From Paenibacillus_E sp052115445 (GTDB lineage: Bacteria > Bacillota > Bacilli > Paenibacillales > NBRC-103111): 64,000 nt of DNA. Made by a program: the position numbers and the translations under genes. The DNA is taken from assembly GCF_052115445.1 (NCBI RefSeq), contig NZ_JBFRGR010000008.1, positions 204,022 to 268,021 of the forward strand. The letters are read 5' to 3'. Below the pieces are notes generated by a model that saw only the letters and a list, made by a program, of their open reading frames with translations, was not told where the DNA came from and searched no databases. Below, piece after piece: positions 1 through 8,914 of this stretch (positions are counted from its first letter, which is position 1; each line of letters opens with the position of its first letter).

Positions 1-1019
1 TGGGGCTCCGCCTCCAGCTGACTCATCATCGCCTGCTCGCTCATGACGAGCCAGAGCAGGCTCCAAGCCCGCGGTACGACACGCCAGATGTCGTACCCGC
101 CGCCCCCGAGCGCGACCCACCGACCTTCGCACCACTGGTGCGCAAGTCGATGGATAAGCTCGGGCATGGCCTTGTACACGCGCATGGAGCAATGTACATG
201 CGCGAGCGGGTCGAAAGCATGGGCGTCGCACCCATGCTGCGAGATAATGACGTCCGGCTGGAAGCGGGCGATCAGCTCGGTTAGCACCTCGCTGAAACAT
301 TCCAGCCAAGAATCATCCTCGGTATAGGGCTCCACCGGGATGTTTACATTCGTTCCGAACGCGTCGCCTTCTCCGCGTTCGTTCACAGCCCCTGTGCCGG
401 GGAATAAATATTTCCCCGTCTCATGAATGGACAACGTGCCGACCTGCGGGTCGGCGTAGAAACTCCACTGCACGCCATCGCCGTGGTGTACGTCTGTGTC
501 GATGTAGAGCACCTTAGCGCCATACTTCTCTTTGGCATAAGCGATCGCCGCAGACGCGTCATTATAGACGCAGAAGCCTGCACCCTTGCTCTGCAGGGCA
601 TGGTGGAGGCCGCCGCCTAAATGTAGGGCATGAGGTGCTTGGCCGGACATAACGAGGTCTACGGCAAGGATAGAGCCGCCTACGACCTTCGCAGTGATGT
701 CATGCATCCCTGGGAAGTAGGGCGTATCGTCTGTGTCGAGCCCGAAACGGGCCGCTTCACGCACCCAGCGTTCCTCAGGAGCAGGAACACTTAACGCTTT
801 CACCGCCTCGATATAAGGAGCTGAATGCACCCGCAAGAGTTCTGCATCAGTCGCTGAGCGAGACGTAAGTACCGCATTGTCTGGAAGAGCGCCAGATTTA
901 CGTAGTAAATCGACGGTCATGATGAGACGATCCTGATTGAAGGGATGCGTATCATTAAATTTATATTGAATTTCTTGATCATCATAGATAAACACAGGTT
1001 CCGTAAACTTCATGTCCAT
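1..1019 (-). CDS. acuC: AcuC-type acetoin utilisation / protein deacetylase (3' end cut off by the window)
   Basis: Translating the minus strand from the ATG at 1019 gives about 339 residues of a class I histone-deacetylase-fold protein; the C-terminus lies outside the window (the B. subtilis protein has about 387 residues). Visible zinc-hydrolase motifs are HLGGGLHHA, the tandem histidines of the active site, and DTDVHHGDG, with an Asp and His that bind zinc. GGGGG lies eight bases before ATG 1019; a second in-frame ATG at 1013 (MKFTEP) is possible. In B. subtilis AcuC reverses AcuA acetylation of acetyl-CoA synthetase. It lies 67 bases downstream of acuA on the same strand, so the two probably form an operon. 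No acuB lies between them. Confidence 0.92.
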   Translation of the reverse strand, partial: MDMKFTEPVFIYDDQEIQYKFNDTHPFNQDRLIMTVDLLRKSGALPDNAVLTSRSATDAELLRVHSAPYIEAVKALSVPAPEERWVREAARFGLDTDDTPYFPGMHDITAKVVGGSILAVDLVMSGQAPHALHLGGGLHHALQSKGAGFCVYNDASAAIAYAKEKYGAKVLYIDTDVHHGDGVQWSFYADPQVGTLSIHETGKYLFPGTGAVNERGEGDAFGTNVNIPVEPYTEDDSWLECFSEVLTELIARFQPDVIISQHGCDAHAFDPLAHVHCSMRVYKAMPELIHRLAHQWCEGRWVALGGGGYDIWRVVPRAWSLLWLVMSEQAMMSQLEAEP

Positions 1020-1086
1020 TTCCAAATTCCCCCGAATTGGCTAACAATTTCGTTTGAAGATCTGCTGCTAACTGCATCTTATGGAG

Positions 1087-1725
1087 CTAATACATAAAGC
1101 GCTGCTGAAAACGCACGCGATCAAACTGCTCGACTGACGAGATAGGTACTTGCTTCCCGATCCTCACCATCAGACAATTGGCGGGATGTGAGCAAATTTC
1201 TGGATCATCAGTGGCAAACCAGACCATATCGATGCTTTTCATGAGCTTTTCCATCATTTGACGATATTCCCAAACGGTTAATTTACTCGTTTCCAAATNC
1301 CAATGCCAATAATATTCGGTAGTGAAGCAAATGACATTTTCCATTTGATCATCTTCAAATGCAAGCTGAATCATCTTTTTGCCTAAACCAATCGATCTGT
1401 AATCATCAGCGACCTCAATCGCGCCTAGTTCAATTAAATCCTTCATATTGCCTTGTGACCATCGCTCAATTTCATCTGCGTAATGGAATGTAACGTAACC
1501 GACAATGGTGGATCCATCTCTCGCAAGGATGATTCGTCCTTCAGGCAACCCGGCGATCTCGATGAGTGCTTCGAGTTGTTCTTTAGGCCTCCTGAAGGCG
1601 TCGAGTTTCGTGTGCATGGTGAGTTCCTGCAATTTTTCTGGTGAAACGGGACCCTCAATTATAATTTCAGGTTGATCGGGAGCAGTGCGCAAGCTTTGTG
1701 AGTGGTAGATTTTGATATGCTGCAT
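1087..1725 (-). CDS. acuA: AcuA, GNAT protein acetyltransferase acting on acetyl-CoA synthetase
   Basis: The product has 212 residues, close to the ~210 of B. subtilis AcuA. The GNAT acetyl-CoA-binding signature is seen as DDYRSIGLGKKM (R-x-x-G-x-G). The family acetylates the C-terminal active-site lysine of AcsA and so inactivates it. The start was placed at the ATG at 1725 (MQHIKIYH), which has AGAAGGAG nine bases upstream; an upstream in-frame start at 1755 would lie before this ribosome site. One N at 1299 leaves one residue undetermined. It is divergent from acsA, its expected substrate, and upstream of acuC. Confidence 0.92.
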   Translation of the reverse strand: MQHIKIYHSQSLRTAPDQPEIIIEGPVSPEKLQELTMHTKLDAFRRPKEQLEALIEIAGLPEGRIILARDGSTIVGYVTFHYADEIERWSQGNMKDLIELGAIEVADDYRSIGLGKKMIQLAFEDDQMENVICFTTEYYWHWXLETSKLTVWEYRQMMEKLMKSIDMVWFATDDPEICSHPANCLMVRIGKQVPISSVEQFDRVRFQQRFMY

Positions 1726-1778
1726 AACTTTTGCTCTCCTTCTAAAAAACAGCATGATGGGCGTTTCCTTTACTAAAA

Positions 1779-1867
1779 ATATAAGAGTTTATATGTTTCA
1801 CAGAATTAGTTGGCTATATTTCTCCATAAATGCTTAACGTCCATGAAGGACGGCGTAGTCGTTTATT
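1779..1867. repeat. Interspersed ~88-bp repeat, copy 1 (upstream of acuA)
   Basis: This stretch resembles 44282-44368 over its whole length. Shared blocks include TATGTTTCACA, AATTA, GGCTATAT, ATAAA, TGAAGGA and CGTTTATT. Near its end CGTCC-ATGA-AGGACG can pair, inside outer arms ATAAA and TTTAT. The stem is preserved in the other copy although the loop-proximal bases differ. I see no reading frame in it. Its role is unknown. Confidence 0.6.
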
Positions 1868-1946
1868 TTGGATTCATAGTAATTTTATACCAAACTTTGG
1901 TTTGAAATCATAGCAAAACTTAAACATAGGCGAAATATTCTGAGTA

Positions 1947-1955
1947 TGTTATAAT
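1947..1955 (+). promoter_or_regulatory. Extended -10 promoter of acsA
   Basis: TGTTATAAT is a perfect extended -10 element (TGn plus TATAAT). No good -35 is seen, as often happens with extended -10 promoters. A start near 1962 would give an untranslated leader of about 80 bases before acsA. Confidence 0.5.
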
Positions 1956-2003
1956 AGAACATGTCAAAAATCGATCACATTTTGCTCGAATTCATCAGTA
2001 AAG

Positions 2004-2017
2004 TGAAAGCGGTTTAT
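2004..2017 (+). promoter_or_regulatory. Candidate cre (CcpA) site in the acsA leader
   Basis: TGAAAGCGGTTTAT matches the cre consensus TGWNANCGNTNWCA at 12 of 14 positions, including the central CG. It lies downstream of the predicted promoter and just before the ribosome site, a place where CcpA can block elongation. B. subtilis acsA is known to be under CcpA carbon catabolite control, so the site is plausible, but the two mismatches at the 3' end keep this tentative. Confidence 0.4.
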
Positions 2018-2040
2018 TTCGTGAGGAGGGTTTTACGTTT

Positions 2041-3765
2041 ATGGATCAAATGAAAGATGAACTCATTAAATCAGTATCCCTTAATCCAAACATGGCTAAT
2101 TACGAACAAACACATGCGTCATTTGATTGGGCAGACATCGAGAAAAACTTCTCATGGTACGAGACAGGTAAAGTGAATATGGCCTATGAGGCCATTGACC
2201 GTCATGCGGAAGGCGGGAAGAAAGACAAAATTGCTTTATATTACAGCGACAGCTCACGTGATGAAGCAATTACTTTTGGACAAATGAAGGAAAGATCCAA
2301 TCAGTTTGGTAATGTGCTTAGAAATCTAGGCATTGGCAAAGGTGAGCGAGTTTTCATTTTCATGCCGCGGACACCTGAACTGTATTATTCTTTACTGGGA
2401 TCGCTCAAAGTAGGTGCGGTCGTTGGACCACTTTTTGAAGCGTTCATGGAAACTGCGGTTCGAGATCGTTTGGCAGATAGTGAAGCGGTTGCGATAATCA
2501 CGACGCCTAGTCAATTATCACGTGTGCCGTATAGTGAACTTCCGCACCTTAAGCATGTGATCCTTGTAGGGGAGAACATTGAGCTTGGTGAAGGACAAGT
2601 TGATTATCATAAAGAAATGGCAAACGCTTCTACAGAGCTTGAGATTGAATGGTTGNGGCGTGAAGATGGATTAATTATTCATTATACATCCGGGTCAACT
2701 GGGAAACCGAAAGGCGTATTCCACGTTCAGAATGCGATGTTGCAGCACTATTATACGGGACAAATTGTCCTTGATTTGAAAGAAGATGACATCTATTGGT
2801 GTACCGCAGATCCAGGTTGGGTAACAGGGACTTCCTATGGGATCTTCGCTCCTTGGTTGAATGGTGCGACGAATGTAATCCGCGGAGGACGTTTCAGTCC
2901 ACAGGATTGGTACAATACACTTCAGAAATATAAAGTAACCGTTTGGTACAGTGCGCCAACTGCTTTCCGTATGTTGATGGGGGCAGGCGATGATGTTTCT
3001 GCAAGCTATGATTTATCGGCACTTCGTCATGTATTGAGTGTTGGAGAACCATTGAACCCGGAAGTCGTTAGATGGGGTATGAAGGTCTATAATCAACGTA
3101 TTCACGATACGTGGTGGATGACAGAGACAGGCGGACAGTTGATTTGTAACTATCCTTCTATGACGATTAAACCAGGCTCAATGGGTCGTCCAATTCCAGG
3201 TGTTGATGCTGCTATTATCGACGATGCGGGTAATATTCTGCCTCCGAATCGGATGGGGAACCTCGCGATCAAAACACCTTGGCCATCGATGATGCGTAAA
3301 ATTTGGAACAACCCGTCCAAGTATGAAGAGTACTTCCGTTTGACAGGCTGGTACGTTTCCGGAGATTCCGCTTATCAAGATGAGGATGGTTACTTCTGGT
3401 TCCAAGGCCGTGTGGATGATGTTATCAACACAGCAGGTGAGCGCGTAGGTCCATTCGAAGTCGAAAGCAAGCTCGTTGAGCATCCAGCTGTTGCTGAAGC
3501 TGGGGTTATTGGGAAACCAGACCCTATGCGGGGAGAAATCATCAAAGCGTTTATCGCGTTGCGTGAAGGTTTTGTTGCTTCTGATGAACTGAAAGCTGAA
3601 ATTTCTAAGTTCGTCAAGGAAGGTCTTTCTGCGCATGCGGCACCGCGTGAGATTGAATTCAAGGACAAGCTGCCCAAAACACGCAGTGGGAAGATCATGC
3701 GCCGTGTGCTTAAAGCATGGGAGCTTAACCTTCCGACAGGTGACTTATCGACAATTGAAGATTAA
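2041..3765 (+). CDS. acsA: Acetyl-CoA synthetase (AMP-forming)
   Basis: The 574-residue product makes acetyl-CoA from acetate, ATP and CoA in the cytoplasm. The ATP-binding motif YTSGSTGKPKG is at residues 215-225, the hinge region YVSGDSAYQDEDGYFWFQGR follows, and the C-terminal LPKTRSGKIMRR contains Lys551, the catalytic lysine that AcuA-type enzymes acetylate. The length fits B. subtilis AcsA (572). The ATG has AGGAGG 11 bases upstream. One N at 2656 hides one residue. The divergent acuA-acuC pair supplies the expected acetylase and deacetylase, so this locus forms a self-contained acetate activation switch. Confidence 0.97.
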   Translation: MDQMKDELIKSVSLNPNMANYEQTHASFDWADIEKNFSWYETGKVNMAYEAIDRHAEGGKKDKIALYYSDSSRDEAITFGQMKERSNQFGNVLRNLGIGKGERVFIFMPRTPELYYSLLGSLKVGAVVGPLFEAFMETAVRDRLADSEAVAIITTPSQLSRVPYSELPHLKHVILVGENIELGEGQVDYHKEMANASTELEIEWLXREDGLIIHYTSGSTGKPKGVFHVQNAMLQHYYTGQIVLDLKEDDIYWCTADPGWVTGTSYGIFAPWLNGATNVIRGGRFSPQDWYNTLQKYKVTVWYSAPTAFRMLMGAGDDVSASYDLSALRHVLSVGEPLNPEVVRWGMKVYNQRIHDTWWMTETGGQLICNYPSMTIKPGSMGRPIPGVDAAIIDDAGNILPPNRMGNLAIKTPWPSMMRKIWNNPSKYEEYFRLTGWYVSGDSAYQDEDGYFWFQGRVDDVINTAGERVGPFEVESKLVEHPAVAEAGVIGKPDPMRGEIIKAFIALREGFVASDELKAEISKFVKEGLSAHAAPREIEFKDKLPKTRSGKIMRRVLKAWELNLPTGDLSTIED

Positions 3766-3832
3766 TTAGGTTCATCCCAAGCTTTCTACGTACCCTCAGT
3801 GGTGCAGAGAAAGCTTTCTGTGCATCAAAAAA

Positions 3833-3864
3833 AAGAAGAACCTGGCTGCTGCCAGGTTCTTCTT
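3833..3864 (-). terminator. Terminator of the PBP gene, possibly bidirectional
   Basis: AAGAAGAACCTGGC, a TGCT loop and GCCAGGTTCTTCTT form a perfect 14-bp stem. On the minus strand it is followed by an uninterrupted T-run (A-run 3827-3834 on the plus strand). It may also stop acsA transcripts from the other side. Confidence 0.9.
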
Positions 3865-3873
3865 CAATTACGC

Positions 3874-6800
3874 TTATTTATTATAAGCGATGGTGGCAGA
3901 GAATTTAGACTCTCCAGCTTCATTAATGGCTGTTATCTTATAATAACCATTGAAAGCTGCCGCGTAGTAATGGAATTCAGTTCCATTCTCAACGGTGCCT
4001 AGCTTCGTGTATGTGCCCTTTTCTTTATCACTAAAATACACGACATATTGTTTGACTTTGTCTTTGGCATCATTCGCTTTCCATGTTAGGACAAGAGAAG
4101 CTTCTTCAGCCTTTGCCTTGATGCCCGTAGGTGCAGAAGGAGCATCCTTGGATGCCGGCTTGCCCGTAGGAGTGCCAGCTCCTGTTCCTGTTCCACCATT
4201 CGTTGGTCCTGGTGATGGTGATGGTATGATAAGATCTTTCAGTGGATTGCCATTGCTATCGACACCAGGGATGATGAATGAATCTAGAGAGCTGCCATCC
4301 GTATAAGAGGACCGGCTTGGTGTGGATTCTTTACCTGCTACATCAACAGCAGTGACATAGTAGCCTGTTATAGCTGCTGTTTGAGGTTGATCAACAAACT
4401 TCGCTTCAGCACCTGCCATCACGACTTTTCCACCCATGAGCTGGAACTTGCCTTGATTATCTGAACGGTAAATGCGATAGCCTACGATATCTGCATCCGT
4501 GTTCGGTTGGAAGGTAATTGTCGCCGTATCACCTGATTTGACTGTCACGACGTTCTGAGGTGGTGGAGGTGCTTTCCCATCGTCAACCCTTGGATCAGCT
4601 TCGGAAGGAGCATCTACGTCATAATCAGTTGGTTTATAGAAATCGATAGGCTTTCTGCTTTTCTCAGGAAGCTTTTGCATCGCTTCATCGATTTCTTTTA
4701 ATAATTGCGTGATTGATTTTTGTCNTTTAATCACGACTTTCTCTTGTACGAAATCAGCAGGTGTCGTTTCTTGAGCTACGTAATTGAGCCCATTAAGCGA
4801 GCTGATTTTCATTTTAACCATGACATTATCTGTTTGTGTTGGCAAATACTTTTTGTTGAAAATGTCGGTTACCAGATGCTCGGAGCTAGTCGTCAGTTCA
4901 CTTGGAAGCATGCCGGATAAGCTGGAGACTGTTGATGAAACGATTCCATCTGGTTTTGCGAATGTTTTGTTCGGGAAAAGATCTGGTTTTTGCTCAATCG
5001 TTTTATTCAAGATGAGCGCCCAAATATCTTTTGCATGGTTGGTTTGGCCTGTTTTGGAAGACAGTTTATTAATCGGCTGATCATAACCGATCCATACACC
5101 GACTGTTACATCAGGGGTGAAGCCCATGAACCAAGCATCAGCATCATCCTGTGTGGAGCCTGTTTTTCCAGAGATCTCGATTTTGCCGTATGATTTGAAT
5201 TTTTTCATGAGATCCGTAGCTGTCCCTTGGCTAGCATTGCTAATAACGGTTTTCATCATATCCGTTATTAGGTAAGCCGTTTGCGGCGAGTACGCCGTTT
5301 GGGGCTTCTGTTCATGAGCATAGATAGTTTTGCCATTCGAATCTTTAATTTCACGAATTAAGTACGGGGCATTAAACACGCCTTTATTCGGAATAGATGC
5401 ATAGGCACCTGCTAGTTCCTTGACCGAGGTTCCCCGACTTAAACCACCTATAACACCAGTTTGTGCGACATTATCCTCTTTGGTAAGAGACGTAATACCT
5501 AGTTTCTTAGCGAAATCCCATGCTTGCGTAATGCCTACTTTATTGAGGAATATATCGATAGCTGGGATATTATAGGATTGATTTAAAGCTCTTCGGGCAG
5601 TCATCAGGCCATGGAATTTATGGTCCCAGTTCTCAGGCAAATGGAAGCCTTTAACTCCGTCCTTGAGAATGATTGGGATATCATCTACGATGGTGGCAGG
5701 CTGCAAGACCCCTTTTTCGAGTGCAGGGATATAAGCGGCAATTGGCTTCATTGTAGATCCGGGCTGTCTATAGGCTTGTGTAGCGTGATTCAATTGTTCA
5801 TCGAAGAAGTCGCGGCCCTCAATCATTCCTTTGATGGCTCCCGTTTTGGAATCAATCATAATGGCACCTACCTGCTCAATGCCACCTTTTTTCTCATCCG
5901 TTGGTGCGAAATTCTTCTCATTGCTTGAAATTTCATGCATCGAATCATAAATCGTTTTATCAATTGTGGTGTAGATTTGATATCCGCCGCGTAATAGCTG
6001 TGTATGTATGTTCTTGAGCGCTTCATTATAAGCGGTCTGGTTCGTCTTCGGATCGAGCTCTGGATGTTGAAGTTTTAATAAAATTTCAGATGCTTCCTGC
6101 TCGGTCTCGATCATTAGATAAGGGTAGGTCGTATAAGCTTTTTGAGCTGCTGCCGGCATGGAAGCTTTGAGATCGAATTTCAAGGCATCTTGATATTGAT
6201 CACTGGTAATTTTGTTTTCTTCCATCATTCGCTTTAATACTAACTGCTGTCGCGTTACCGCTTTTTTGAAACCATCCTCATCAAAAGCCGGCTTACTTGT
6301 AAAAGCCGAATATTGCGATGGAGATTGAGGTAATCCGGCTAAATACGCAGCTTGTGCAATATTCAATTTGGTTAAATCGTCGATATTGAACAGACCTTTG
6401 GCAGCGGCTTTAATGCCGTAGAGATTATAGCCAGTTGCCCCATTGCCGTATGGGATTTTGTTTAGGTAGGCTAGTAAAATTTCATCCTTCGACATGATGC
6501 GTTCCATCCGAAGTGCAAGCAGCAACTCTCTTGCTTTACGGCCGTCATCGCGATCTAGTGTGAGGAAAACACGTCTAGCTAGCTGTTGTGTGATTGTACT
6601 TCCGCCGGTTTGTACATCTTCATTCAGAAGCTTCTGAGTGACTGCACGGTAGAGACCACGGAAATCGATACCGCGGTGATTGTAGAAATCTTTGTCCTCA
6701 ATTGCGAGGACTGCGTCTAACAAATTCTGTGGGATATCTTCAAGTTGTGCAAGACGTCGATCTTCTTCGGTTCGTAATTGTCCAATCACAGCATCATCAT

Positions 6801-7029
6801 TGAAATAGGCGAATCCTGTGATGGCATTCTCTTGCATTTGTTGTCGAATCGAATCCTCGCTGCGGATTGGATCTTTTTTGACAAGTGCACTTACATATCC
6901 GAAAGCGGCGGATCCACCTAGCAGGCCAGCCAAAAACACACAAATAATGGCCCATTTTAATGAAATTCCAATTACTTTAAATGTCGTTCTTACCCAGGGG
7001 CGATTCCATTTCGCGAAAAAATTGCGCAT
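3874..7029 (-). CDS. Class A penicillin-binding protein (PBP1A type) with two C-terminal FN3-like domains
   Basis: The product has 1051 residues. A short cytoplasmic N-terminus and one membrane segment (about residues 20-45) are followed by a GT51 glycosyltransferase domain (AIEDKDFYNHRGID, TGGSTITQQLARR) and a transpeptidase domain with Ser425-x-x-Lys428 (PGSTMKP), SYN and K622-T-G (SGKTGS). It polymerises and crosslinks peptidoglycan at the outer membrane face. After the transpeptidase come two fibronectin-III-like domains (about 820-905 and 960-1050) joined by a Pro/Gly/Thr-rich linker. The ATG at 7029 is chosen because AAGGAGG is 12 bases upstream; a TTG at 7038 is too close to it. One residue near N 4725 is unknown. 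It is the only class A PBP in the window. Confidence 0.95.
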   Translation of the reverse strand: MRNFFAKWNRPWVRTTFKVIGISLKWAIICVFLAGLLGGSAAFGYVSALVKKDPIRSEDSIRQQMQENAITGFAYFNDDAVIGQLRTEEDRRLAQLEDIPQNLLDAVLAIEDKDFYNHRGIDFRGLYRAVTQKLLNEDVQTGGSTITQQLARRVFLTLDRDDGRKARELLLALRMERIMSKDEILLAYLNKIPYGNGATGYNLYGIKAAAKGLFNIDDLTKLNIAQAAYLAGLPQSPSQYSAFTSKPAFDEDGFKKAVTRQQLVLKRMMEENKITSDQYQDALKFDLKASMPAAAQKAYTTYPYLMIETEQEASEILLKLQHPELDPKTNQTAYNEALKNIHTQLLRGGYQIYTTIDKTIYDSMHEISSNEKNFAPTDEKKGGIEQVGAIMIDSKTGAIKGMIEGRDFFDEQLNHATQAYRQPGSTMKPIAAYIPALEKGVLQPATIVDDIPIILKDGVKGFHLPENWDHKFHGLMTARRALNQSYNIPAIDIFLNKVGITQAWDFAKKLGITSLTKEDNVAQTGVIGGLSRGTSVKELAGAYASIPNKGVFNAPYLIREIKDSNGKTIYAHEQKPQTAYSPQTAYLITDMMKTVISNASQGTATDLMKKFKSYGKIEISGKTGSTQDDADAWFMGFTPDVTVGVWIGYDQPINKLSSKTGQTNHAKDIWALILNKTIEQKPDLFPNKTFAKPDGIVSSTVSSLSGMLPSELTTSSEHLVTDIFNKKYLPTQTDNVMVKMKISSLNGLNYVAQETTPADFVQEKVVIKXQKSITQLLKEIDEAMQKLPEKSRKPIDFYKPTDYDVDAPSEADPRVDDGKAPPPPQNVVTVKSGDTATITFQPNTDADIVGYRIYRSDNQGKFQLMGGKVVMAGAEAKFVDQPQTAAITGYYVTAVDVAGKESTPSRSSYTDGSSLDSFIIPGVDSNGNPLKDLIIPSPSPGPTNGGTGTGAGTPTGKPASKDAPSAPTGIKAKAEEASLVLTWKANDAKDKVKQYVVYFSDKEKGTYTKLGTVENGTEFHYYAAAFNGYYKITAINEAGESKFSATIAYNK

Positions 7030-7122
7030 AAGTTCCAATATCCTCCTTACATGAACCCTAATAGTATATCATAATTGCTCCTTTTGCGGTAATGCTGATG
7101 GGAGAAAGGCTCAGTTCTAGGT

Positions 7123-7152
7123 TTGACAAGCATCAGATTCCTGTGTTATAAC
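7123..7152 (+). promoter_or_regulatory. Sigma-A promoter of the tyrS T-box transcript
   Basis: TTGACA (7123-7128) and TATAAC (7147-7152) are separated by 18 bases, with TG one base before the -10. A start near 7159 places the whole T-box leader in the transcript. Confidence 0.75.
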
Positions 7153-7159
7153 AAGAACA

Positions 7160-7566
7160 AATGCGTTGATGGATCAGCAGTAGGTAGCTTGTGGATGCTT
7201 TCAGAGAGCCGGTGGAGGGTGCGAACCGGTACCTGCAGGTTAGTGAATTACGGTCTTGAGCAGTAAATGGGAACCTGCAGGAATGTGCCTGCACAAGTAG
7301 TTTTTACCGATTAAACCTCGTTACCGGTTCTTGAGTGAAAATAGCACGCCGTGCCTCGACTTTGGTTACCACAATAGAAAGTATAAGTTTTCGGCTTCCG
7401 AAAACGTCTTTCTATTTGGCGATAAAACCATCATCTAAACGCGGTCGCTCATCTTTGAATGGCCTCGATAGAGGTTTTCTCATAGATGTACGTAACTGCT
7501 GTTTTAATTAGGGTGGTACCGCGAGTTAAGTCTTCTCGTCCCTTTGGGATAAGAAGGCTTTTTTGT
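7160..7566 (+). promoter_or_regulatory. Tyrosine-specific T-box leader with terminator
   Basis: The ~400-base leader carries the conserved T-box GGGTGGTACCGCG at 7511-7523, followed by the terminator stem AAGTCTTCTCGTCCC / GGGATAAGAAGGCTT and a T-run (7528-7566). A UAC tyrosine codon at 7249-7251 sits in a likely specifier loop (GTGAATTACGG), which agrees with the downstream gene. Uncharged tRNA-Tyr is expected to stabilise the antiterminator and allow tyrS expression. The specifier position is inferred from spacing and codon identity, not from a folded model. Confidence 0.9.
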
Positions 7567-7597
7567 TTTTTCATTTCATAATAAAGGATGGTTGTAC

Positions 7598-8860
7598 ATG
7601 AGTATTCTGAAGGATTTAGAGTTTCGCGGTTTGCTGCATCAAATTACGGATAGAGAAGGTTTGGATAAAAAGCTGAGTGAAGAGCGGGTAGTCCTATACT
7701 GTGGCTTTGATCCGACAGCGGATAGCTTGCATATCGGCAGTTTGCTTCCCATTTTAACCTTGAGAAGATTCCAGCTTGCTGGACATGTTCCTTTAGCTTT
7801 GGTAGGCGGTGGAACGGGGCTGATTGGTGATCCGAGTGGTAAAGCGAATGAACGTACATTGAACGGCCCTGAAGTTGTTGAGGCATGGTCTCAAAGTATT
7901 AAAAATCAGCTCTCACGATTCCTTGATTTCTCAACTGAAATTGAAAACAGTGCTGAGTTAGTGAACAATTACGATTGGTTAGGCTCTCTGAATGTGATTG
8001 AATTCTTACGTGATGTTGGCAAAAACTTTACAGTGAACTACATGTTAGCTAAGGATTCTGTAGATTCACGTATTACGAAAGGAATTTCGTTTACAGAATT
8101 CAGTTACATGATTCTTCAATCCTATGATTTCTTGAAGTTAAATGAAACGAAGAACTGTTCTGTTCAAATTGGTGGAAGTGACCAATGGGGGAATATTACG
8201 GCTGGACTTGAGCTTATCGGCAAATCAACAACGGATCGCCGCGCTTTTGGTGTGACATTACCGCTTGTTACGAAGAGCGATGGGCAGAAGTTTGGTAAAA
8301 CGGAAGGCGGAGCTATTTGGCTGGATGCAAGCAAAACTTCACCGTATCAGTTCTACCAATTTTGGTTAGGAACTGCTGACAATGATGTTATCCGATTCCT
8401 GAAATATTTCACGTTTGAATCCCAAGAAGAAATCGAACGACTTGAAGCTGAAGTTGTCGCACAGCCAGGGAAGAGAGAAGCTCAGAAAGTGCTGGCTCGC
8501 GAAGTTACGAAGCTTGTTCATGGGGGAGATGCGCTGGAGAGTGCGCTTAATATCACTTCTGCCTTATTCAGTGGGGATATTCAGTCACTATCACGTGTTG
8601 AAATTGAAGAAGCGTTCAAGGATGTACCTTCAACAACATTAGAGCAAGATGACGTTGCGTTGATTGATCTTCTTATTTCCGTGGGAGCAGCACCATCCAA
8701 ACGCCAATCGCGTCAAGACATTGAAAGCGGAGCGGTCACAGTGAACGGCGTGAAGGTGACGGATCTGGAAGCAACGACGAAACAATTAGGTCGACTAGGT
8801 GATTCCTATCTCATTATTCGCCGCGGTAAGAAGAATTACTTCCTCGTCAAATTTGAATAA
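7598..8860 (+). CDS. tyrS: Tyrosyl-tRNA synthetase
   Basis: The 420-residue class I synthetase joins tyrosine to tRNA-Tyr. The HIGH-type motif is LHIGS (His45) after CGFDPTADS, the KMSKS-type loop is KFGKT (231-235), and the last ~65 residues form an S4 RNA-binding domain (APSKRQSRQDIESGAVTVNG). The ATG at 7598 (MSILKDLEF) has AAAGGA nine bases upstream; a TTG two codons earlier lies too close to it. The T-box leader upstream fits the function exactly. It is convergent with rpsD and shares a bidirectional terminator with it. Confidence 0.98.
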   Translation: MSILKDLEFRGLLHQITDREGLDKKLSEERVVLYCGFDPTADSLHIGSLLPILTLRRFQLAGHVPLALVGGGTGLIGDPSGKANERTLNGPEVVEAWSQSIKNQLSRFLDFSTEIENSAELVNNYDWLGSLNVIEFLRDVGKNFTVNYMLAKDSVDSRITKGISFTEFSYMILQSYDFLKLNETKNCSVQIGGSDQWGNITAGLELIGKSTTDRRAFGVTLPLVTKSDGQKFGKTEGGAIWLDASKTSPYQFYQFWLGTADNDVIRFLKYFTFESQEEIERLEAEVVAQPGKREAQKVLAREVTKLVHGGDALESALNITSALFSGDIQSLSRVEIEEAFKDVPSTTLEQDDVALIDLLISVGAAPSKRQSRQDIESGAVTVNGVKVTDLEATTKQLGRLGDSYLIIRRGKKNYFLVKFE

Positions 8861-8877
8861 AGCTTAGGCAACAAAAT

Positions 8878-8908
8878 AACCCCCTTAGGGAAATCCCTAA
8901 GGGGGTTG
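8878..8908. terminator. Bidirectional terminator between tyrS and rpsD
   Basis: AACCCCCTTAGGGA and TCCCTAAGGGGGTT form a perfect 14-bp stem with a two-base loop. T-rich sequence follows on the plus strand and AAAATAA precedes it, which reads as T-rich on the minus strand. Confidence 0.9.
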
Positions 8909-8914
8909 ATTTTA

